From contig JAKIWL010000002.1 in the NCBI GenBank assembly GCA_022750055.1, positions 405,042 through 469,041 of the forward strand: a DNA stretch of 64,000 nt, given 5' to 3'. The notes under the pieces are model-generated. The model was not told where the DNA came from, searched no databases, and was given only the letters and a program-made list of their open reading frames with translations. Of this stretch, positions 60,801 to 64,000 are shown piece after piece. Within the stretch, counting starts at the first letter, position 1, and each line of letters starts with the position of its first letter. The position numbers and the translations under genes were made by a program. The stretch comes from Thermoplasmata archaeon (GTDB taxonomy: Archaea > Thermoplasmatota > Thermoplasmata > Lutacidiplasmatales > UBA184).

Positions 60801-61778
60801 CTATCCTTCACGGGCGCTAGCCCGGATGGCATGGGCGATCCGTTCGGCGTTGGGGAGGTAGAGGTTCTCCAAGGCATAGGGGAACGGTGTATCATACCCC
60901 GTCACCCGGCGGACCGGCGACTTGAGCGAATAGAGCGCCTTCTCGGCGAGCAGGGCCGCGACCTCGGCGCCGAATCCGACGAAGCGAGGGGCTTCGTGCA
61001 CGATGACGGCGCGGCCGGTCTTCTCCACCGACTTGAGGATCGCCGCTTCATCCAGCGGCACGAGGCTGCGCAGGTCGATGACCTCCGCCGACAACCCCTC
61101 CGCCTGGACCGCCTTTGCCGCCTCGACGACGGGTGGGATCATCGCGCCGTAGGCGAAGACCGAAACGTCGCTCCCAGGTCGGACGATCGACGCGCTGCCG
61201 AGGGGCACCCGATGATCCCCGTCTGGCACCTCCCCGGTCACGGCCCGGTAGATCCGCTTGGGCTCGAGGAAGATGACCGGGTCGGGGTCGAAGATGGCCG
61301 AGGTGAGGAGGCCCTTGGCGTCGGCCGGGTTCGACGGGATGACGACCTTCAAACCCGCGGTGTGCGCGAAGTACGCTTCGGCGCTTTGGGAGTGGTACAG
61401 GCCGCCCTTGATGCCCCCGCCGTACGGAGATCGGATCACGACGTGGCAGGGGTACTGGCCCCCCGATCGGTACCGGAACTTGGCGAGCTCGCTCACGATC
61501 TGGTCGAAGGCCGGGTAGATGAAATCGAGGAATTGGATCTCGGCGACCGGCTTCAACCCGTAGAGCGCCATGCCGATCGCGGCCCCGACGATCCCGGTCT
61601 CCGAGAGCGGCGTGTCGACTACCCGCTCCGGACCGAACTCCTTGATGAGTCCCTCGGTCGCACGAAACACTCCGCCGTTCACTCCGATGTCCTCGCCCAA
61701 CAGGAGCACATCGGGGTCCGCGCGCATGGCGTCGAACAGCGCCCGATTGACCGCCTGGACAAGGGTGATCTCCGTCAC
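60801..61778 (-). CDS. 2-oxoacid dehydrogenase E1 beta
   Basis: A 325-residue beta subunit. ITLVQAVNRALFDAM, LLLGEDIGVNGGVF, IQFLDFIYPAFDQIVSELAK and SPYGGGIKGGLYHSQSAEAYF are typical of the branched-chain type. It pairs with an alpha subunit to bind ThDP at the interface. The GTG start at 61778 overlaps the E1 alpha stop (GTGA), so these two chains are made together. A much longer upstream frame is out of register with E1 alpha and is not used. Confidence 0.95.
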   Translation of the reverse strand: MTEITLVQAVNRALFDAMRADPDVLLLGEDIGVNGGVFRATEGLIKEFGPERVVDTPLSETGIVGAAIGMALYGLKPVAEIQFLDFIYPAFDQIVSELAKFRYRSGGQYPCHVVIRSPYGGGIKGGLYHSQSAEAYFAHTAGLKVVIPSNPADAKGLLTSAIFDPDPVIFLEPKRIYRAVTGEVPDGDHRVPLGSASIVRPGSDVSVFAYGAMIPPVVEAAKAVQAEGLSAEVIDLRSLVPLDEAAILKSVEKTGRAVIVHEAPRFVGFGAEVAALLAEKALYSLKSPVRRVTGYDTPFPYALENLYLPNAERIAHAIRASAREG

Positions 61779-62857
61779 GGTTTGAGCACCCCCTCTGTGA
61801 GGAACTTCGAGAACTCGGCTCGCTCCTCGTCCAGCCGGGGGGTCGGCCGCTCGAAGACGTCGTCGAAGAGGGTGGAAGGATCGATCGGGGCCGTGCCTTC
61901 GGCCTCCTTCAGGGCCATCGCGATCTCGGCGCGAAGCGATTCGAGCAGCTTCGCCTCGGACTCCTCCGTGAGGCCCCCCGAGGTGAGGAGTTCCTGACGA
62001 ACCCGGCCAACGGAATCCCTCGCCTTCCACTCGGCTAGCTCGGCATCGGTACGGTACCGTTTGGGGTCGTCCGAGGTCGAATGGGGTCCGAGACGGTAGA
62101 CCTGAGCTTCGATCAGCGTGGGGCCGCCTCCCGCGATCGCCTTCCGACGAGCGTCTCGGACGGCCCGGTAGACCGCATGGACATCCTCTCCGTCGACGAC
62201 CACCCCCTCGATGCCATAGGCCGAGGCCTTCATGGCGAGGGTCTTGCTGCGGGTCTGGCGCTCGCGAGGCATCGAGATCGCCCACTGATTGTTCTGGCAG
62301 AAGAAGATCGTCGGGGCCTGGAATACACCGGCGAAATTGAGTCCGGAATGGAAATCGTTCGAGCTCGTGGTGCCATCCCCGAAGAACGTGACCGTGACGA
62401 TCCGTTCCTTCTTCCGCTGGGCCGCCATGGCAGCGCCGACGGCGTGGATGATCTGCGTACCGACGGGGCTCGAGGCGGTGACGAACCGGTACTCCCGAGC
62501 TCCGTAATGGTTCGGCATCTGGCGCCCCTTCAGGACATCGCCAGCGTTTCCGATGAATTGGTCGAAGAGGGAGACTAGCGGGAGCCCCCGGACCAGGGCG
62601 ACGGCAAGCTCCCGGTAGGCGGGGAAAAGCCAGTCCGATGGATCGAGGGCCCACGCACAGGCGACCTGGGCGCCTTCCTGACCCTGGAGCGGAACGTAGA
62701 ACCCGATCCTCCCCTGCCGCTGGAGCGAGAGGCAGCGCTCGTCCATCAGCCGAGCTAGGAGCATCGCTCGGTACACTTTCGGGAGATCCTCGGGTGGGAT
62801 TCCCCCGGCATCGGACGGAGGGGAACCCGGTTTGGGCAGCTCGACCGCTTGCGACAT
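61775..62857 (-). CDS. 2-oxoacid dehydrogenase E1 alpha, second copy
   Basis: A 360-residue alpha subunit. The ThDP motif is GDGTTSSNDFHSGLNFAG then CQNNQWAIS. GPHSTSDDPKRYRTD marks the branched-chain type. It is coupled to E1 beta and E2 in one operon, so it is the likely main partner. Thermoplasma acidophilum has a comparable complex shown to act on branched-chain 2-oxoacids. The ATG at 62857 has a TATA 34-41 bases upstream. It shares the layout of the copy at 56566 but has no Pro-rich head. Confidence 0.95.
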   Translation of the reverse strand: MSQAVELPKPGSPPSDAGGIPPEDLPKVYRAMLLARLMDERCLSLQRQGRIGFYVPLQGQEGAQVACAWALDPSDWLFPAYRELAVALVRGLPLVSLFDQFIGNAGDVLKGRQMPNHYGAREYRFVTASSPVGTQIIHAVGAAMAAQRKKERIVTVTFFGDGTTSSNDFHSGLNFAGVFQAPTIFFCQNNQWAISMPRERQTRSKTLAMKASAYGIEGVVVDGEDVHAVYRAVRDARRKAIAGGGPTLIEAQVYRLGPHSTSDDPKRYRTDAELAEWKARDSVGRVRQELLTSGGLTEESEAKLLESLRAEIAMALKEAEGTAPIDPSTLFDDVFERPTPRLDEERAEFSKFLTEGVLKP

Positions 62858-62890
62858 CGACCCTCCCCGACGCGCCGAGCGGGGGTGCTG

Positions 62891-62898
62891 ATATAAAG
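62891..62898 (-). promoter_or_regulatory. TATA box of the E1alpha-E1beta-E2 operon
   Basis: On the - strand CTTTATAT lies 34-41 bases upstream of the ATG at 62857, giving an expected leader of about ten bases. It is the strongest AT run between this operon and the divergent ABC gene. Confidence 0.6.
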
Positions 62899-63071
62899 TT
62901 GGAGGACGGCTGCGCTCGGCGGGCCGGCTCCCGAGGAAACCCCGGCCACGGGGGAGTCCCCGGCCGCTTCGTGACCGCACCGTTTCCGACCTCCTGCCAA
63001 GCATGATACGGAGTGACCGATTCGTTCGGGCGTGCCGCTGTTTGGGACCCATCCTAGAGTCCGACTCCTTG

Positions 63072-63085
63072 GGTTCCCGGGAACC
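63072..63085. promoter_or_regulatory. GC-rich perfect palindrome upstream of the ABC ATPase
   Basis: GGTTCCCGGGAACC is fully self-complementary and ends 23 bases before the GTG at 63109. Position fits an operator, but no regulator is linked to it. Confidence 0.35.
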
Positions 63086-63108
63086 GGAAACAGGGGGACG
63101 GCCCGTCC

Positions 63109-64000
63109 GTGAACGAAGCCGCCATTGAAGCGCACGGAATAGGGCGTGTCTTCGAGTCCCGCAAGGGGTTCCTAATGCAGGAACGGGTCCGGACCGTCGC
63201 CCTCGACGGAGTCGAGCTCTCCGTCCGACCCGGTGAGCTCTTCGGACTGCTGGGTCCGAATGGAGCCGGGAAGACCACCCTCACGAAGATCCTCTCCACG
63301 CTCCTCCTTCCTACGCGAGGCCAGGCGAAGGTCCTCGGGGTGGACGTCGCGCGCAACCCCGAATTGGTACGCCCCCGGATCGGCCTCGTACTGGGCGGGG
63401 AGCGGGGGCTGTACAATCGCGTCAGCGCCCGGGAGAATCTACGGTACTTCGCGGACCTCTTCGGTATCCCGGTCGAGCGTCGGGAACCCCGTATCGTCGA
63501 GGTCCTAGCGCGGGTGGGCCTAACCGACTCGGCGGACCGGCGCGTGGAGGAATTTTCGCGCGGCATGAAGCAGAAGCTCCACCTCGCGCGAGGGATCCTC
63601 CACTGGCCCCAGGTCCTGTTCCTCGACGAACCTACGATCGGCCTCGACCCGAGGAGCGCCCGGGAGACGCGCAAGCTGGTTCGCGGCCTCGTCTCGGATG
63701 GCGTTACGATCTTCCTCACCACCCACTATATGTTCGAGGCCGAGGAGCTCTGCCACCGTATCGCGGTGCTCGGGCACGGCAAGATCATCGCGACCGATAC
63801 GGTCGCGGCACTCCGGCAGCTGGTCGGGGGCGACCGTACCTTCGAGGTCGAGGGCTACGGGTTCGAGGATGCGGAGCTCGCTCAACTTCGCCGCTTGCCC
63901 GGAGTATCGAAGATCGTCTCGGAGGAGTTCGGCCCGCGGCTCCGGCTGACCCTGCGGGTCCGCACCCGCGAGATCGTCCCTGAGGACATCCGCGGGGTCC
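63109..64000 (+). CDS. ABC transporter ATP-binding protein, 3' end cut by the window edge
   Basis: 297 residues are visible. Walker A is LLGPNGAGKTTLTK, the signature EEFSRGMKQKLHLARGIL (SRGMKQ variant), Walker B VLFLDEPTIGLDP, and the H-loop TTHYMFEAEELC. The order and the DEPTIGLDP form match the DrrA/CcmA-like class that works with a small permease to export drugs, lipids or polysaccharide. The permease would lie beyond the window. I chose the GTG at 63109 (VNEAAIEAHGIGRVFESRKG) because family homology begins there; an ATG at 63175 is the alternative. It is divergent from the dehydrogenase operon. Confidence 0.92.
   Translation, partial: MNEAAIEAHGIGRVFESRKGFLMQERVRTVALDGVELSVRPGELFGLLGPNGAGKTTLTKILSTLLLPTRGQAKVLGVDVARNPELVRPRIGLVLGGERGLYNRVSARENLRYFADLFGIPVERREPRIVEVLARVGLTDSADRRVEEFSRGMKQKLHLARGILHWPQVLFLDEPTIGLDPRSARETRKLVRGLVSDGVTIFLTTHYMFEAEELCHRIAVLGHGKIIATDTVAALRQLVGGDRTFEVEGYGFEDAELAQLRRLPGVSKIVSEEFGPRLRLTLRVRTREIVPEDIRGV

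Noticed and set aside
60048..61997. A 649-codon frame on the + strand opposite E2 and E1 beta
   Set aside because: It is antisense to two well-identified genes and has the Arg/Asp/Gly-rich look of a GC-driven shadow.
1..64000. tRNA genes and CRISPR arrays
   Set aside because: No T-loop consensus with a matching acceptor stem was found in the gaps, and no short direct repeats with regular spacers were seen. Repeats present are protein-coding.

Overview
The window looks like the chromosome of a high-GC archaeon, most probably an uncultured, acid-tolerant Thermoplasmatota (Thermoplasmata-type) lineage. The supporting signs are an archaeal RNase P RNA, deoxyhypusine synthase, an archaeal-type triosephosphate isomerase, the PyrB/PyrI pair, a thermopsin-type (A5) acid protease, several very large secreted proteins with one C-terminal membrane anchor, and AT-rich TATA boxes about 25-28 bases upstream of many starts with little or no leader. 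Operon-internal genes are instead joined by ATGA, GTGA or TTGA overlaps. The lineage is inferred from gene content only. No rRNA, tRNA or CRISPR array was found.

Layout. 1-8.2 kb: 3'-truncated PNGase A-like secreted protein, thrS, a HisA/HisF-like protein, RNase P RNA and a thermopsin with PKD-like repeats. 8.4-12.4 kb: pyrBI, a GDT1-family transporter, deoxyhypusine synthase and a sulfite-oxidase-fold molybdoenzyme. 12.4-19.2 kb: a winged-helix/STAND/TPR regulator, divergent across a perfect 14-base palindrome from an operon of four small proteins, which converges on a tldE-tldD pair. This is the most interesting neighbourhood. 19.2-26.3 kb: HAD hydrolase, VOC protein, IlvE, a solitary RnfD-like membrane protein and a giant beta-propeller surface protein. 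26.3-27.7 kb: an AT-rich low-coding island with vapBC and a second vapBC-like promoter. 27.9-37.3 kb: phosphodiesterase, OsmC, and a four-gene alpha-glucan operon (GT4, GH57, two GH15). 37.5-49.6 kb: two more giant surface proteins, tpiA with a small coupled gene, a membrane/coiled-coil/KaiC-like protein and a methyltransferase. 49.8-53.5 kb: a 47-residue zinc-ribbon peptide, DUF998 protein, Nudix hydrolase, heptose-kinase-like GHMP kinase and a solitary HsdR-N-like protein. 53.5-62.9 kb: a complete 2-oxoacid dehydrogenase complex split into two operons (E1alpha-E3-LipB-epimerase and E1alpha-E1beta-E2) by an inverted CPA2 antiporter. From 63.1 kb: the start of an ABC transporter ATPase.

How it fits together. 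The window suggests a heterotroph that attacks protein and glycoprotein outside the cell (thermopsin, PNGase A-like protein, adhesive repeat proteins), oxidises amino-acid-derived 2-oxoacids through the lipoyl-dependent complex with its own LipB, interconverts branched-chain amino acids (IlvE), and stores or uses an alpha-glucan (GT4/GH57/GH15). The best candidates for undescribed biology are the STAND-small-protein-TldD/E neighbourhood, the KaiC-like ATPase fused to a membrane and coiled-coil region, and a cysteine-paired PKD-like repeat shared by three surface proteins.
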